From positions 1-6,780 of the forward strand of contig JBMNPE010000075.1 of assembly GCA_050943435.1 (NCBI GenBank): DNA of 6,780 nucleotides. Direction: 5' to 3'. The DNA comes from RGIG5675 sp050943435 (lineage in GTDB: Bacteria; Bacillota; Clostridia; Oscillospirales; Ruminococcaceae). Within the stretch, counting starts at the first letter, position 1. Every line of letters starts with the position of its first letter. Under the pieces are notes generated by a model. The model was not told the origin of the DNA. It saw only the letters and a program-made list of their open reading frames with translations, and did no database searches. Of this stretch, positions 5,500 through 6,780 are shown piece by piece. Position numbers and translations under genes: made by a program.

Positions 5500-5511
5500 G
5501 CCGGAAGTTCC
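5479..5511 (-). repeat. Two-tier hairpin between the ribosome binding site and start of the S41 gene
   Basis: GGAACTTC (5511-5504) pairs perfectly with GAAGTTCC (5486-5479), and inside it GGCTT (5502-5498) pairs with AAGCC (5494-5490) around a GAG loop, with a small internal loop (C against AAA). No T-tract follows, so it is not a terminator. The base of the stem overlaps the end of AAAGGAGAGG (5510-5519), so folding could mask that site or bring it closer to the ATG at 5464. Confidence 0.65.
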
Positions 5512-5532
5512 TCTCCTTTCAAGGGTATTGAA

Positions 5533-5554
5533 CCGCAGTCAGAAATTGATGCGG
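5533..5554 (-). repeat. Hairpin in the M23-S41 intercistronic region
   Basis: CCGCATCA (5554-5547) pairs with TGA-TGCGG (5541-5533) across a single bulged C, with loop ATTTC. It is the middle of three hairpins in this 140-nt region, and is preceded by TTTT. Confidence 0.4.
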
Positions 5555-5565
5555 AAAATCATAGG

Positions 5566-5595
5566 CCTTCCGGGGGATTATTCTCCCCCGGAAGG
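5566..5595. terminator. Very stable 12-bp GC-rich hairpin after the M23 gene (weak or bidirectional terminator, or RNA stabiliser)
   Basis: CCTTCCGGGGGA (5566-5577) is perfectly complementary to 5584-5595 around a 6-nt loop. It starts nine bases after the M23 stop codon in the direction of transcription. On the minus strand the next T-tract is only TTTT after seven bases, and on the plus strand TTTTT lies four bases away, so neither side makes a textbook terminator. Partial termination or protection of the M23 mRNA 3' end would uncouple M23 from S41 expression. Confidence 0.5.
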
Positions 5596-5604
5596 TCCCG
5601 TTTT

Positions 5605-6768
5605 TCAGGGCAGTGAAACGTAGTTGAGCGGATTCTGCTTCTCCCCGTTGAGCCTCACTTCAAAGTGCAGGTGCGGCCCTGTGGAGTTTCCGGTGGATCC
5701 GACTGCGCCTATGGCCTCTCCCTGGCTCACGTACTGTCCGACAGTCACGTAGATAGCGCTCATATGGCCGTACAGCGTCTTGTATCCGCCGCCGTGGTCG
5801 ATAATGACGTAATATCCGTATCCTGTAGTGCCGTAGGTTGCGGTGACAACCTGGCCCGCCTTGGACGCGAGCACGCTCTTGCCGTATATTCCCGCAGCGG
5901 ACAGGTCAATGCCTCCGTGGTAGTTTGCCTTGCCGTAGAGCGTCCTCCAGCCGAATCCGGAAGTCATGTATACACCCGAATAAGGAAGCGGGAATATGTA
6001 CTCGCCGGGGACGTAGTCGATGACGCTCGCCTGCTTCATGATCTCGTCGATGATGGCTTCCTGCTCCTCGAGCTCATCCAGCACCGTCTGGAGGTCTTCC
6101 TCCTTTGCCTGCTGTTCGGCTTCCGCCGCTGACAGTTCGGCATTCGCCTCCTGGAGGAGTCCCGCATACTGGCTGTAAAGGCTGTCGAGATCGCTCTTGT
6201 CGCTCTCGAGCGACGCGAGTTCGTCCTCTATATCTGCCTTGTCGGCTTCGAGCTCGGCCTTCTCATCCTGGAGCTTCTGCATGAGCTCCCTGTCGTGCTC
6301 TGAGATCCTGGCTACCGTTTCCGCGTAGGTGAGCATCTCCGAGAACGAATCCGCCCCGAGGATTACGGAAAGAGTGGTCGCGTTGTTGCTCTTGTACATG
6401 GCCCCGAGGCGTTCCTTGAACGTCTCGTAGTCGGCGTCGTACTCGCGCTGCTTTGCGTCTATTTCTTCCTGCTTTATGGCGAGCTCGCTTGTCTTTACGT
6501 CAATGAGGTCGTTGACAGCGGAAATCTGCTGCTGGACGACGCTGGCGCGCTGCTCGTATGTTTCGGCAGTCGCCTCGGCCGCAGCAGCCTGCTCCTCGAG
6601 GGCGTCGATCTCCGACTGGATTTCCTGCTTCTGCTGGTTGAGCTCATTGAGCTTCTGGTTTGCCTCGCTGAGCTCCTCCGAGTAATCGGTGGCCATTGCA
6701 GACGGGGCCCCGAAAACGGTGCACATGAGGACAACACAGCACAGAAGTGCCATTGCCATGCGCATCAT
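5605..6768 (-). CDS. Exported M23 peptidoglycan endopeptidase with N-terminal coiled coil (PcsB/EnvC/CwlO type)
   Basis: Expected to cut peptide cross-links of peptidoglycan outside the membrane. A signal peptide with a hydrophobic core ends in APSAMA, with likely cleavage after residue 26. A long Glu/Gln/Ala-rich coiled coil (about 28-250) is broken by a hydrophobic hinge at 129-149 (ATTLSVILGADSFSEML), as in PcsB and EnvC proteins. The C-terminal LytM/M23 domain (about 258-387) keeps every active-site residue: H284 and D288 (HGGID), H335 (GHMS), and H366 and H368 (HLHFEVR). H284, D288 and H368 should bind zinc; the other two His are catalytic. The coiled coil is the part that FtsEX binds in this group, and ftsEX is expected just upstream. 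The reading frame stays open to the right edge: KRKR is encoded in frame directly before the ATG at 6768, and no separate ribosome binding site is visible, so the true start is probably beyond the window. Confidence 0.93.
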   Translation of the reverse strand: MMRMAMALLCCVVLMCTVFGAPSAMATDYSEELSEANQKLNELNQQKQEIQSEIDALEEQAAAAEATAETYEQRASVVQQQISAVNDLIDVKTSELAIKQEEIDAKQREYDADYETFKERLGAMYKSNNATTLSVILGADSFSEMLTYAETVARISEHDRELMQKLQDEKAELEADKADIEDELASLESDKSDLDSLYSQYAGLLQEANAELSAAEAEQQAKEEDLQTVLDELEEQEAIIDEIMKQASVIDYVPGEYIFPLPYSGVYMTSGFGWRTLYGKANYHGGIDLSAAGIYGKSVLASKAGQVVTATYGTTGYGYYVIIDHGGGYKTLYGHMSAIYVTVGQYVSQGEAIGAVGSTGNSTGPHLHFEVRLNGEKQNPLNYVSLP

Positions 6769-6780
6769 CCTTTTTCTTTT

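Overview
The window is a stretch of bacterial chromosome in which every supported gene lies on the minus strand, so transcription runs from high to low coordinates. Gene order and protein types (greA-lysS, an M23 hydrolase next to an S41/CtpA-family protein, an N-terminus of the MNKK-SLG type on the latter) point to a Bacillota member of class Clostridia with fairly GC-rich coding sequence and AT-rich intergenic DNA. I cannot name the genus. There is no integrase, transposase, phage gene or CRISPR array, and this looks mostly like core chromosome.

Layout in the direction of transcription: (1) 6768-5605 is an exported coiled-coil M23 peptidoglycan endopeptidase of the PcsB/EnvC/CwlO type, with all zinc and catalytic residues present; its true start is probably beyond the right edge. 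(2) 5604-5465 is a 140-nt intercistronic region with three consecutive hairpins. (3) 5464-4115 is a membrane-anchored S41/CtpA homologue with a PDZ domain in which the positions of the catalytic Ser and Lys are occupied by Gly and Asn, so it is probably a pseudoprotease. (4) 4102-4074 is a perfect consensus sigma-A promoter, followed by a leader with a hairpin and U6 tract. (5) 4010-3525 is greA, and (6) 3502-1550 is lysS carrying an extra C-terminal tRNA-binding domain; this pair is an operon ending in a clear terminator at 1491-1528. (7) 1549-1078 is a 472-nt AT-rich gap with a nested inverted-repeat array, a perfect palindromic terminator and a further small hairpin/U-tract. (8) 1077-247 is a metallophosphoesterase and (9) 200-1 is the start of a lipoprotein that looks like an ABC-transporter solute-binding protein.

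Functionally, the right part concerns cell-wall remodelling: M23 hydrolases of this type are typically controlled by FtsEX, and ftsEX is expected just upstream, outside the window. The middle part is transcription elongation and translation (GreA, LysRS). The left part is a probable transport/phosphoesterase unit. Three genes (metallophosphoesterase, lysS, greA) start with TTG behind good ribosome binding sites.

The points most worth a second look are the catalytically dead S41 protein beside an intact hydrolase, the structured leader between them, the GraL-like greA leader, the LysRS fusion, and the nested repeat array at 1357-1475.
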